Below, one piece after another: positions 47,514 through 61,200 of a stretch of 64,000 bases of DNA. The DNA comes from Chrysaora quinquecirrha (lineage: Eukaryota; Cnidaria; Scyphozoa; Semaeostomeae; Pelagiidae): contig JACTAT010000033.1 of NCBI GenBank assembly GCA_014526335.1, positions 464,802 through 528,801 on the forward strand. Direction: 5' to 3'. A program made the translations under genes and the position numbers. The notes below the pieces were generated by a model. The model was not told where the DNA came from. It searched no databases and saw nothing but the letters and a program-made list of their open reading frames with translations. Within the stretch, counting starts at the first letter, position 1, and each line of letters opens with the position of its first letter.

Positions 47514-47669
47514 TGTCGAAAAAGGACTGGAACTCACTGTTCATGTCACGTGACTGTAGTTAATATTTAGCGTGGTTGTGTAACGTTTTTTTTGGGGTCA
47601 GTAGTTTTTTTTGAGAGTAGGCTTCGTGCTAGGTAGAACTAGGACCAAATATACGAGCGATTCATGTCA
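47514..47669 (+). repeat. 3' LTR of the BEL/Pao element
   Basis: 156 bp, identical to 41762-41917. It is followed by CGGGG, the right copy of the target duplication, and then satellite sequence that continues the interrupted monomer. Confidence 0.93.
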
Positions 47670-47670
47670 C

Positions 47671-50600
47671 GGGGCTTTCGAAAAAACCCTTTTTTCTCCA
47701 GAAACACTTAGAAATACCTACCAGAATCCCATAGAGTAGCCTTCAGTGGGTAAATAATAAATTTTAGTATTACTTTATGTCCTATTAGGAAGAAAAAACT
47801 ACCCAAAAAAATTCGTGAAAAAGGCAAGTCAATAGCCTTGCCAAATGGCCGAAAAGTAGACAAAATTGGGGGCTTCGAAAACACCCTTATTTCTCCAGAA
47901 ACACTTAGAAATACCTACCAAAACCTCTTAGAATAGCCTCTAAGTGGTAAATAATGTAATTTTGTATCACTTTAGGTCGAAATAGGAAGAAAAATTGATC
48001 CCCAAAAATAGCCAAAAGGCAAGTCTATAGCCTTGCCAAATGGCCGAAAATTAGACAAAATCAAGGGTTTTGAAAACACCGTTTTCTCCAGAAACACTTA
48101 GAAATACATACCAGAACCCCTTAGAATGGCCTGTATGTGGTAAATGATGTAATTTTATATCACTTTAGATCGAATTAGGAAGAAAAACTACACTAAAAAA
48201 TCGCCAAAAATTCAAGTCTATAGCCTTTTTGGCGATTATCCCCAAAAAATTGCCAAAAAGGCAAGTCTATAGCCTTGCCAAATGGCCGAAAATTAGCCAA
48301 AATCGGGGGTTTTGAAAACACCCTTTTTTCTCCAGAAATACTTAGAAATACCAACCAGAAGCCCTTAGAATAGCCTCTAAGGGGTAATTAATGTAATTTT
48401 ATATCAATTTAGGTCGAATTAGGAAGAAAAGATTATCCCCAAAACATTGCCAAAAAGGCAAGTCTATAGCCTTGCCAAATGGCCGAAAATTAGCCAAAAT
48501 CAGGGTTTTGAAAACACCCTTATTTCTCCAGAAACACTTAGAAATACCTGCAAGAACCCCTTAGAATAGCCCTAAGCGGTAAATAATGTAATTTTGTATC
48601 ACTTTAGTTCAAAATAGGAAGAAAAATTGATCCGCAAAAAATAGACAAAAAGGCAAGTCTATAGCCTTGCCAAATGGCCGAAAATTAGACAAAATCAAGG
48701 GTTTTGAAAACACCCTTTTTTCTCCAGAAACACTTAGAAATACCTACCAGTACCCCTAAGAATGGCCTGTACGGGGTAAATAATGTAATTTTATATCTCT
48801 TTTTGTCGAATTAGGAAGAAAAAACTACACTAAAAAAATCGCCCAAAAGCAAGTCTATAGCCTTGCCAAATGGCCGAAAATTAGGCAAAATTGGGGCTTT
48901 CGAAAAAACCCTTTTTTCTCCAGAAACACTTAGAAATACCTACCAGAATCCCATAGAGTAGCCTTCAGTGGGTAAATAATAAATTTTAATATTACTTTAT
49001 GTCCTATTAGGAAGAAAAAACTACACTAAAAAAATCGCCAAAAAGGCAAGTCTATAGCCTTGCCAAATGGCCGAAAATTAGACAAAATCGGGGGTTTTGA
49101 AAACACCCTTTTTTCTCCAGAAATGCTTAGAAATACCAACCAGAAGCCCTTAGAATAGCCTCTAAGGGGTAATTAATGTAATTTTATATCAATTTAGGTC
49201 GAATTAGGAAAAAAAGATTATCCCCAAAAAATTGCCAAAAAGGCAAGTCTATAGCCTTGCCAAATGGCCGAAAATTAGCCAAAATCGGGGGTTTCGAAAA
49301 CACCCTTATTTCTCCAGAAACACTTAGAAATACCTACCAGAATCCCATAGCGTAGCCTTCAGTGGGTAAATAATAAATTTTAATATTACTTTATGTCCTA
49401 TTAGGAAGGAAAACTACCCAAGAAAATTCGTGAAAAGGCAAGTCAATAGCCTTGCCAAATGGCCGAAAAGTAGACAAAATCAAGGGTTTTGAAGACACCC
49501 TTTTTTCTCCAGAAACACTTAGAAATACCTACCAGAACCCCTTAGAATGGCCTGTACGTGGTAAATGATGTAATTTTATATCACTTTAGGTCAAATTAGG
49601 AAGAAAAAACTACACTAAAAAAATTCGTCAAAAAGGCAAGTCTATAGCCTTGCCAAATGGCCGAAAATTAGACAAAATCGGGGGCTTCGAAAACACCCTT
49701 ATTTCTCCAGAAACACTTAGAAATACCTGCCAAAACCTCTTAGAATAGCCTCTAAGTGGTAAATAATGTAATTTTGTATCACTTTAGGTCGAAATAGGAA
49801 GAAAAATTGATCCCCAAAAAATAGCCAAAAAGGCAAGTCTATAGCCTTGCCAAATGGCCGAAAATTAGACAAAATCAAGGGTTTTGAAAACACCCTTTTT
49901 TCTCCAGAAACACTTAGAAATACCTACCTTAACCCCTTAGAATGGCCTCTAGGGGGTAAATAATGTAATTTAATATTACTTTAGATGGAATTAGGAAGAA
50001 AAACTACACTGAAAAAATCGCCAAAAAGGCAAGTCTATAGCCTTGCCAAATGGCCGAAAATTAGACAAAATCGGGGGCTTCGAAAACACCCTTATTTCTC
50101 CAGAAACACTTAGAAATACCTACCAAAACCTCTTAGAATAGCCTCTAAGTGGTAAATAATGTAATTTTGTATCACTTTAGGTCGAAATAGGAAGAAAAAT
50201 TGATCCCCAAAAAATAGCCAAAAAGGCAAGTCTATAGCCTTGCCAAATGGCCGAAAATTAGACAAAATCAAGGGTTTTGAAAACACCCTTTTTTCTCCAG
50301 AAACACTTAGAAATACCTACCAGAACCCCTTAGAATGGCCTGTACGTGTTAAATGATGTAATTTTACGTCACTATAGGTCGAATTAGGAAGAAAAAACTA
50401 CACTGAAAAAATCGCCAAAAGGCAAGTCTATAGCCTTGCCAAATGGCCGAAAATTAGACAAAATCGGGGGTTTCGAAAACACCCCTATTTCTCCAGAAAA
50501 ACTTAGAAATACTTACCAGAACCCCTTAGAATAGCCTCTAGGGGGTAAATAATGTAATTTAATATTACTTTAGGTCCAATTAGGAAGAAAAATTATCCCA

Positions 50601-52980
50601 AAAAATGGCCAAAAGGCAAGTCCATAGCCTTGCCAAATGGCCGAAAATTAGACAAAATCAGGGTTTTGAAAAACCCTTTTTCTCCAGAAATACTTAGAAA
50701 TACTTACCAGAACCCCTTAGAATAGCCTCTAGGGGTAAATAATGTAATTTAATATTACTTTAGGTCCAATTAGGAAGAAAAATTATCCCAAAAATCGCAA
50801 AAAAGGCAAGTCTATAGCCTTGCCATATGGCCAAAATTAGCCAAAATCAGGGGTTTGAAAACACCCTTTTTCTCCAGATATACTCAGAAATACCTACCAG
50901 AAGCCCTTAGAATAGCCTCTAGGGGTAAATAATGTAATTTTATATCAATTTAGGTCGAATTAGGAAGAAAAATTATCCCCAAAAAATCGCAAAAAGGCAA
51001 GTCCATAGCCTTGCCAAATGGCCGAAAATTAGACAAAATCAGGGTTTTGAAAAACCCTTTTTTCTCCAGATATACTCAGAAATACCTACCAGAAGCCCTT
51101 AGAATTGCCTCTAAGGGGTAATTAATGTAATTTTATACCACTTTAGGTCGAATTAGGAAGAAAAAACTACACTAAAAAAATTCGTCAAAAAGGCAAGTCT
51201 ATAGCCTTGCCAAATGGCCGAAAATTAGCAAAAAAACAGGGGTTTTAAAAACACTCTTTTTTCTAAAAAAATGCCTAGAAATACCTACCAGAAGCCCTTA
51301 GAATGGCCTCTAAGGGGTAAATATTGTAATTTTATATCACTTTAGGTCCAATTAGGAAAAAAACTACCCTAAAAAAATCGCCAAAAAGGCAAGTCTATAG
51401 CCTTGCCAAATGGCCGAAAGTTAGACAAAATCGGGGGCTTCGAAAACACCCTTATTTCTCCAGAAACACTTAGAAATACCTACCAGAACCCCTTAGAATG
51501 GCCTGTACGTGTTAAATGATGTAATTTTACATCACTATAGGTCGAATTAGGAAGAAAAACTACACTGAAAAATCGCCAAAAGGCAAGTCTATAGCCTTGC
51601 CAAATGGCCGAAAATTAGACAAAATCAGGGGCTTTGAAAACACCCTTATTTCTCCAGAAACACTTAGAAATACCTACCAAAACCTCTTAGAATAGCCTCT
51701 AAGTGGTAAATAATGTAATTTTGTATCACTTTAGGTCGAAATAGGAAGAAAAATTGATCCCCAAAAATAGCCAAAAGGCAAGTCTATAGCCTTGCCAAAT
51801 GGCCGAAAATTAGACAAAATCAAGGGTTTTGAAAACACTCTTTTTCTCCAGAAACACTTAGAAATACCTACCAGAACCCCTTAGAATGGCCTGTACGTGT
51901 TAAATGATGTAATTTTACATCACTATAGGTCGAATTAGGAAGAAAAACTACGCTGAAAAAATCGCCAAAAGGCAAGTCTATAGCCTTGCCAAATGGCCGA
52001 AAATTAGCCAAAATCAGGGGTTTCAAAACACCCTTTTTCTCCAGATATACTCAGAAATACCTACCAGAAGCCCTTAGAATAGCCTCTAGGGGTAAATAAT
52101 GTAATTTTATATCAATTTAGGTCGAATTAGGAAGAAAAATTATCCCCAAAAAATCAAAAAAGGCAAGTCTATAGCCTTGCCAAATGGCCAAAATTAGCCA
52201 AAATCAGGGGTTTGAAAACACCCTTTTTCTCCAGATATACTCAGAAATACCTACCAGAACCCCTTAGAATAGCCTCTAGGGGTAAATAATGTAATTTAAT
52301 ATTACTTTAGGTCCAATTAGGAAGAAAAAATTATCCCCAAAAATAGCCAAAAGGCAAGTCTATAGTCTTGCCAAATGGCCGAAAATTAAACAAAATCGGG
52401 GGTTTTGAAAGCATCTTTTTTTCTCCAGATATACTCAGAAATACCTACCAGAACCCCATAGAATAGCCTCTAGGGGGTAAATAATGTAATTTTATATTAC
52501 TTTAGGTCGAATTAGGAATAAAAAAACTACACTAAAAAAATTCGTCAAAAAGGCAAGTATATAGCCTTGCCAAATGGCCGAAAATTAGCAAAAAAACAAG
52601 GGTTTTAAAAATACTCTTTTTTCTCGAAAAATGCCTAGAAATACCTACCAGAACCCCTTAGAATGGCCTCTAAGGGGTAAATATTGTAATTTTATATCAC
52701 TTTAGGTCAAATTAGGAAGAAAAACTACACTAAAAAAATCGCCAAAAAGGCAAGTCTATAGCCTGCCGAAAATTAGACAAAATCAGAGGTTTAGAAAACA
52801 CCCTTTTTTCTCCAGAAACACTTAGAAATACCTACCAGAACCCCTTAGAATGGCCTCTGCGGGGTAAATAATGTTATTTTATATCACTTTAGGTCGAATT
52901 AGGAAGAAAAAACTACACTAAAAAAATCGCCAAAAAGGCAAGTCTATAGCCTTGCCAAATGGCCGAAAATTAGGCAAAAT
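47671..52980 (+). repeat. Higher-order repeat unit 1 (5.31 kb)
   Basis: Starts at the GGGGCTTTCGAAAA phrase just after the retrotransposon. Markers in order: large hairpin variant (48197), CCAGTACCCCTAAG (48747), TACCTACCTTAACC (49921), AGCATC in H2 (about 52406) and GGAATAAAAAAAC (52515). The same markers, except as noted for unit 2, recur in units 2 and 3. Confidence 0.85.
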
Positions 52981-55900
52981 CGGGGCTTTCGAAAAAACCC
53001 TTTTTTCTCCAGAAACACTTAGAAATACCTACCAGAATCCCATAGAGTAGCCTTCAGTGGGTAAATAATAAATTTTAGTATTACTTTATGTCCTATTAGG
53101 AAGAAAAAACTACCCAAAAAAATTCGTGAAAAAGGCAAGTCAATAGCCTTGCCAAATGGCCGAAAAGTAGACAAAATTGGGGGCTTCGAAAACACCCTTA
53201 TTTCTCCAGAAACACTTAGAAATACCTACCAAAACCTCTTAGAATAGCCTCTAAGTGGTAAATAATGTAATTTTGTATCACTTTAGGTCGAAATAGGAAG
53301 AAAAATTGATCCCCAAAAAATAGCCAAAAAGGCAAGTCTATAGCCTTGCCAAATGGCCGAAAATTAGACAAAATCAAGGGTTTTGAAAACACCGTTTTTC
53401 TCCAGAAACACTTAGAAATACATACCAGAACCCCTTAGAATGGCCTGTATGTGGTAAATGATGTAATTTTATATCACTTTAGATCGAATTAGGAAGAAAA
53501 ACTACACTAAAAAATCGCCAAAAATTCAAGTCTATAGCCTTTTGGCGATTATCCCAAAAATTACCAAAAGGCAAGTCTATAGCCTTGCCAAATGGCCGAA
53601 AATTAGCCAAAATCAGGGTTTTGAAAACACCCTTTTTCTCCAGAAATACTTAGAAATACCAACCAGAAGCCCTTAGAATATCCTCTAAGGGGTAATTAAT
53701 GTAATTTTATATCAATTTAGGTCGAATTAGGAAGAAAAGATTATCCCCAAAACATTGCCAAAAAGGCAAGTCTATAGCCTTGCCAAATGGCCGAAAATTA
53801 GCCAAAATCGGGGGTTTCGAAAACACCCTTTTTTCTCCAGAAACACTTAGAAATACCTACCTTAACCCCTTAGAATGGCCTCTAGGGGGTAAATAATGTA
53901 ATTTAATATTACTTTAGATGGAATTAGGAAGAAAAACTACACTGAAAAAATCGCCAAAAAGGCAAGTCTATAGCCTTGCCAAATGGCCGAAAATTAGACA
54001 AAATCGGGGGCTTCGAAAACACCCTTATTTCTCCAGAAACACTTAGAAATACCTACCAAAACCTCTTAGAATAGCCTCTAAGTGGTAAATAATGTAATTT
54101 TGTATCACTTTAGGTCGAAATAGGAAGAAAAATTGATCCCCAAAAAATAGCCAAAAAGGCAAGTCTATAGCCTTGCCAAATGGCCGAAAATTAGACAAAA
54201 TCAAGGGTTTTGAAAACACCCTTTTTTCTCCAGAAACACTTAGAAATACCTACCAGAACCCCTTAGAATGGCCTGTACGTGTTAAATGATGTAATTTTAC
54301 GTCACTATAGGTCGAATTAGGAAGAAAAAACTACACTGAAAAAATCGCCAAAAAGGCAAGTCTATAGCCTTGCCAAATGGCCGAAAATTAGACAAAATCG
54401 GGGGTTTCGAAAACACCCCTATTTCTCCAGAAAAACTTAGAAATACTTACCAGAACCCCTTAGAATAGCCTCTAGGGGGTAAATAATGTAATTTAATATT
54501 ACTTTAGGTCCAATTAGGAAGAAAAATTATCCCCAAAAATGGCCAAAAGGCAAGTCCATAGCCTTGCCAAATGGCCGAAAATTAGACAAAATCGGGGTTT
54601 CGAAAAACCCCTTTTTTCTCCAGAAATACTTAGAAATACTTACCAGAACCCCTTAGAATAGCCTCTAGGGGGTAAATAATGTAATTTAATATTACTTTAG
54701 GTCCAATTAGGAAGAAAAAATTATCCCCAAAAAATCGCAAAAAAGGCAAGTCTATAGCCTTGCCATATGGCCAAAATTAGCCAAAATCAGGGGTTTGAAA
54801 ACACCCTTTTTCTCCAGATATACTCAGAAATACCTACCAGAAGCCCTTAGAATAGCCTCTAGGGGGTAAATAATGTAATTTTATATCAATTTAGGTCGAA
54901 TTAGGAAGAAAAAATTATCCCCAAAAAATCGCAAAAAAGGCAAGTCCATAGCCTTGCCAAATGGCCGAAAATTAGACAAAATCGGGGTTTCGAAAAACCC
55001 CTTTTTTTCTCCAGATATACTCAGAAATACCTACCAGAAGCCCTTAGAATTGCCTCTAAGGGGTAATTAATGTAATTTTATACCACTTTAGGTCGAATTA
55101 GGAAGAAAAAACTACACTAAAAAAATTCGTCAAAAAGGCAAGTCTATAGCCTTGCCAAATGGCCGAAAATTAGCAAAAAAACAGGGGTTTTAAAAACACT
55201 CTTTTTTCTAAAAAAATGCCTAGAAATACCTACCAGAAGCCCTTAGAATGGCCTCTAAGGGGTAAATATTGTAATTTTATATCACTTTAGGTCCAATTAG
55301 GAAAAAAACTACCCTAAAAAAATCGCCAAAAAGGCAAGTCTATAGCCTTGCCAAATGGCCGAAAGTTAGACAAAATCGGGGGCTTCGAAAACACCCTTAT
55401 TTCTCCAGAAACACTTAGAAATACCTACCAGAACCCCTTAGAATGGCCTGTACGTGTTAAATGATGTAATTTTACATCACTATAGGTCGAATTAGGAAGA
55501 AAAAACTACACTGAAAAAATCGCCAAAAAGGCAAGTCTATAGCCTTGCCAAATGGCCGAAAATTAGACAAAATCGGGGGCTTCGAAAACACCCTTATTTC
55601 TCCAGAAACACTTAGAAATACCTACCAAAACCTCTTAGAATAGCCTCTAAGTGGTAAATAATGTAATTTTGTATCACTTTAGGTCGAAATAGGAAGAAAA
55701 ATTGATCCCCAAAAAATAGCCAAAAAGGCAAGTCTATAGCCTTGCCAAATGGCCGAAAATTAGACAAAATCAAGGGTTTTGAAAACACTCTTTTTTCTCC
55801 AGAAACACTTAGAAATACCTACCAGAACCCCTTAGAATGGCCTGTACGTGTTAAATGATGTAATTTTACATCACTATAGGTCGAATTAGGAAGAAAAAAC

Positions 55901-58287
55901 TACGCTGAAAAATCGTCAAAAGGCAAGTCTATAGCCTTGCCAAATGGCCGAAAATTAGCCAAAATCAGGGGTTTCAAAACACCCTTTTTCTCCAGATATA
56001 CTCAGAAATACCTACCAGAAGCCCTTAGAATAGCCTCTAGGGGGTAAATAATGTAATTTTATATCAATTTAGGTCGAATTAGGAAGAAAAAATTATCCCC
56101 AAAAAATCGCAAAAAAGGCAAGTCTATAGCCTTGCCAAATGGCCAAAAATTAGCCAAAATCGGGGGTTTCGAAAACACCCTTTTTTCTCCAGATATACTC
56201 AGAAATACCTACCAGAACCCCTTAGAATAGCCTCTAGGGGGTAAATAATGTAATTTTATATCACTTTACGTCGTATTAGGAAGAAAAACTACCCAAAAAA
56301 ATTCACCAAAAAGGCAAGTGTATAGCATTGCAAAATGGCGCAAAATTAGCCAAAAACAGGGGTTTTGAAAACACCCTCTTTTCCCCAGAAATACTTAGAA
56401 ATACCCACCAGAACCCCATAGAGTAGCCTTCAGTGGGTAAATAATAAATTTTAATATTACTTTATGTCCTATTAGGAAGAAAAAACAACCCAAAAAAATT
56501 CGTCCAAAAGGCAAGTGGTCGAAAATTAGCCAAAAACAGGGGCTTTGAAAACACCTTCCTTTCTCCAGAAATACTTAGAAATACCTACCAGAACCCCATA
56601 GAATAGCCTCTAGGGGGTAAATAATGTAATTTAATATCACTTTAGGTCGTGTTAGGAAGAAAAAACTAACAAAAAAAATTCGTCAAAAAGGCAAGTTTAT
56701 AGCCTTGCAAAATCGCCCAAAATTAGAAAAAAACAGGGGTTTTGAAAACACCATTTTTTCTCCAGAAACACTTAGAAATACATACAACAACCCCTTAAAA
56801 TAGCCTCTAAGGGGTAAATAATGTAATTAACAATCACTTTAGGTCGAATTAGGAAGGAAAAACGACACTAAAAAAATCGCCAAAAAGGCAAGTCAAAAGC
56901 CTTGTCATATGGCCGAAAAAAAGAAAAAAATCAGAGGTTTTGAAAACACCATTTTTTCTCCAGAAACACTTAGAAATAACTACCAGAACCACTTAGAATA
57001 GCCTCTAAGGGGTAAATAATGTAATTTAACATCACTTTAGGTCGAATTAGGAAGAAAAATTTATCCAAAAAAAATCGCCAAAAAGGCAAGTCTATAGCCT
57101 TGCCAAATGGCCGAAAATTAGACAAAATCGGGGGTTTCGAAAACACCATTTTTTCTCCAGAAATACTTAGAAATACCTACCAGAACCCCATAGAATAGCC
57201 CCTAAGTGGTAAATAATGTAGTTTAATATTACTTTAGGTCGTATTAGGAAGAAAAACTACCCAAAAAATTCGTGAAAAGGCAAGTCAATAGCCTTGCCAA
57301 ATGGCCGAAAATTAGCCAAAAACAGGGTTTTGAAAACACCCTTTTTCTCCAGAAATACTTAGAAATACCTACCAGAACCCCATAGAATGGCCTCTAAGGG
57401 GCAAATAATGTAATTTTATATCTTTTTAGGTCGAATTAGGAAGAAAAACTACCCAAAGAAATTCGCCAAAAAGGCAAGTCTATAGCATTGCAAAATGGCC
57501 GAAAATGAGCCAAAAGCAGGGGTTTTGAAAACACCCTCTTTTCTCTAGAAATACTTAGAAATACCTACCAGAACCCCAAAGAATAGCCTTTAGGGGGTAA
57601 ATAATGTAAGTTAATATTGCTTTATGTCCTATTAGGAAGAAAAAATTATCCCCAAAAATAGCCAAAAAGGCAAGTCTATAGTCTTGCCAAATGGCCGAAA
57701 ATTAAACAAAATCGGGGGTTTTGAAAGCATCTTTTTTTCTCCAGATATACTCAGAAATACCTACCAGAACCCCATAGAATAGCCTCTAGGGGGTAAATAA
57801 TGTAATTTTATATTACTTTAGGTCGAATTAGGAATAAAAAAACTACACTAAAAAAATTCGTCAAAAAGGCAAGTATATAGCCTTGCCAAATGGCCGAAAA
57901 TTAGCAAAAAAACAAGGGTTTTAAAAATACTCTTTTTTCTCGAAAAATGCCTAGAAATACCTACCAGAACCCCTTAGAATGGCCTCTAAGGGGTAAATAT
58001 TGTAATTTTATATCACTTTAGGTCAAATTAGGAAGAAAAACTACACTAAAAAATCGCCAAAAGGCAAGTCTATAGCCTGCCGAAAATTAGACAAAATCAG
58101 AGGTTTAGAAAACACCCTTTTTCTCCAGAAACACTTAGAAATACCTACCAGAACCCCTTAGAATGGCCTCTGGGGTAAATAATGTTATTTTATATCACTT
58201 TAGGTCGAATTAGGAAGAAAAACTACACTAAAAAATCGCCAAAAGGCAAGTCTATAGCCTTGCCAAATGGCCGAAAATTAGCAAAAT
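52981..58287 (+). repeat. Higher-order repeat unit 2, with deletion and patch
   Basis: The hairpin marker is offset 5.31 kb from unit 1, but TACCTACCTTAACC is at 53854, only 3933 bp from unit 1, so about 1.38 kb (seven monomers, including CCAGTACCCC) is missing near 53815. The GGAATAAAAAAAC marker at 57831 is again offset 5316 bp, because the patch restores the length. Confidence 0.85.
56250..57640 (+). repeat. Block-1-type patch inside unit 2
   Basis: About seven monomers match block 1 rather than their neighbours. Near 56290 a TTCACC / GTGTATAGCATTG variant matches 6040-6090; near 56505 a GCAAGTGGTC variant resembles 9760; near 56790 ACATACAACAACC resembles 4573 and 11609; near 57608 GTAAGTTAATATTGC matches 9110. 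Both junctions fall at equivalent monomer positions. Confidence 0.8.
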
Positions 58288-61200
58288 CAGGGCTTTGAAA
58301 AACCCTTTTTCTCCAGAAACACTTAGAAATACCTACCAGAATCCCATAGAGTAGCCTTCAGTGGGTAAATAATAAATTTTAGTATTACTTTATGTCCTAT
58401 TAGGAAGAAAAAACTACCCAAAAAAATTCGTGAAAAAGGCAAGTCAATAGCCTTGCCAAATGGCCGAAAAGTAGACAAAATTGGGGGCTTCGAAAACACC
58501 CTTATTTCTCCAGAAACACTTAGAAATACCTACCAAAACCTCTTAGAATAGCCTCTAAGTGGTAAATAATGTAATTTTGTATCACTTTAGGTCGAAATAG
58601 GAAGAAAAATTGATCCCCAAAAATAGCCAAAAAGGCAAGTCTATAGCCTTGCCAAATGGCCGAAAATTAGACAAAATCAAGGGTTTTGAAAACACCGTTT
58701 TCTCCAGAAACACTTAGAAATACATACCAGAACCCTTAGAATGGCCTGTATGTGGTAAATGATGTAATTTTATATCACTTTAGATCGAATTAGGAAGAAA
58801 AACTACACTAAAAAATCGCCAAAATTCAAGTCTATAGCCTTTTGGCGATTATCCCCAAAAAATTGCCAAAAAGGCAAGTCTATAGCCTTGCCAAATGGCC
58901 GAAAATTAGCCAAAATCGGGGGTTTTGAAAACACCCTTTTTTCTCCAGAAATACTTAGAAATACCAACCAGAAGCCCTTAGAATAGCCTCTAAGGGGTAA
59001 TTAATGTAATTTTATATCAATTTAGGTCGAATTAGGAAGAAAAGATTATCCCCAAAACATTGCCAAAAAGGCAAGTCTATAGCCTTGCCAAATGGCCGAA
59101 AATTAGCCAAAATCGGGGGTTTCGAAAACACCCTTATTTCTCCAGAAACACTTAGAAATACCTGCAAGAACCCCTTAGAATAGCCCCTAAGCGGTAAATA
59201 ATGTAATTTTGTATCACTTTAGTTCAAAATAGGAAGAAAAATTGATCCGCAAAAAATAGACAAAAAGGCAAGTCTATAGCCTTGCCAAATGGCCGAAAAT
59301 TAGACAAAATCAAGGGTTTTGAAAACACCCTTTTTTCTCCAGAAACACTTAGAAATACCTACCAGTACCCCTAAGAATGGCCTGTACGGGGTAAATAATG
59401 TAATTTTATATCTCTTTTTGTCGAATTAGGAAGAAAAAACTACACTAAAAAAATCGCCCAAAAGCAAGTCTATAGCCTTGCCAAATGGCCGAAAATTAGG
59501 CAAAATTGGGGCTTTGGAAAAAACCCTTTTTTCTCCAGAAACACTTAGAAATACCTACCAGAATCCCATAGAGTAGCCTTCAGTGGGTAAATAATAAATT
59601 TTAATATTACTTTATGTCCTATTAGGAAGAAAAAACTACACTAAAAAATCACAAAAGGCAAGTCTATAGCCTTGCCAAATGGCCGAAAATTAGACAAAAT
59701 CAGGGGTTTTGAAAACACCCTTTTTCTCCAGAAATGCTTAGAAATACCTACCAGAAGCCCTTAGAATAGCCTCTAAGGGGTAATTAATGTAATTTTATAT
59801 CAATTTAGGTCGAATTAGGAAAAAAAGATTATCCCCAAAAAATTGCCAAAAAGGCAAGTCTATAGCCTTGCCAAATGGCCGAAAATTAGCCAAAATCGGG
59901 GGTTTCGAAAACACCCTTATTTCTCCAGAAACACTTAGAAATACCTACCAGAATCCCATAGCGTAGCCTTCAGTGGGTAAATAATAAATTTTAATATTAC
60001 TTTATGTCCTATTAGGAAGGAAAAACTACCCAAGAAAATTCGTGAAAAAGGCAAGTCAATAGCCTTGCCAAATGGCCGAAAAGTAGACAAAATCAAGGGT
60101 TTTGAAGACACCCTTTTTTCTCCAGAAACACTTAGAAATACCTACCAGAACCCCTTAGAATGGCCTGTACGTGGTAAATGATGTAATTTTATATCACTTT
60201 AGGTCAAATTAGGAAGAAAAAACTACACTAAAAAAATTCGTCAAAAAGGCAAGTCTATAGCCTTGCCAAATGGCCGAAAATTAGACAAAATCGGGGGCTT
60301 CGAAAACACCCTTATTTCTCCAGAAACACTTAGAAATACCTGCCAAAACCTCTTAGAATAGCCTCTAAGTGGTAAATAATGTAATTTTGTATCACTTTAG
60401 GTCGAAATAGGAAGAAAAATTGATCCCCAAAAAATAGCCAAAAAGGCAAGTCTATAGCCTTGCCAAATGGCCGAAAATTAGACAAAATCAAGGGTTTTGA
60501 AAACACCCTTTTTTCTCCAGAAACACTTAGAAATACCTACCTTAACCCCTTAGAATGGCCTCTAGGGGTAAATAATGTAATTTAATATTACTTTAGATGG
60601 AATTAGGAAGAAAAACTACACTGAAAAAATCGTCAAAAGGCAAGTCTATAGCCTTGCCAAATGGCCGAAAATTAGACAAAATCGGGGGCTTCGAAAACAC
60701 CCTTATTTCTCCAGAAACACTTAGAAATACCTACCAAAACCTCTTAGAATAGCCTCTAAGTGGTAAATAATGTAATTTTGTATCACTTTAGGTCGAAATA
60801 GGAAGAAAAATTGATCCCCAAAAATAGCCAAAAGGCAAGTCTATAGCCTTGCCAAATGGCCGAAAATTAGACAAAATCAAGGGTTTTGAAAACACCCTTT
60901 TTTCTCCAGAAACACTTAGAAATACCTACCAGAACCCCTTAGAATGGCCTGTACGTGTTAAATGATGTAATTTTACGTCACTATAGGTCGAATTAGGAAG
61001 AAAAACTACACTGAAAAATCGCCAAAAGGCAAGTCTATAGCCTTGCCAAATGGCCGAAAATTAGACAAAATCGGGGGTTTCGAAAACACCCCTATTTCTC
61101 CAGAAAAACTTAGAAATACTTACCAGAACCCCTTAGAATAGCCTCTAGGGGGTAAATAATGTAATTTAATATTACTTTAGGTCCAATTAGGAAGAAAAAA

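Larger units (their letters stand above)
41762..47669 (+). mobile_element. BEL/Pao LTR retrotransposon, 5.9 kb, young but frame-broken
   Basis: Two identical 156-bp LTRs with TG...CA ends, a 5-bp target duplication, a primer-binding site and a purine tract enclose a gag-pol region in the BEL/Pao order: gag, zinc knuckles, protease, reverse transcriptase, RNase H, integrase and a C-terminal tail. There is no envelope frame after pol. The polyprotein is spread over all three frames with about seven switches, so as written it cannot make one protein. Identical LTRs imply recent insertion. Confidence 0.95.
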
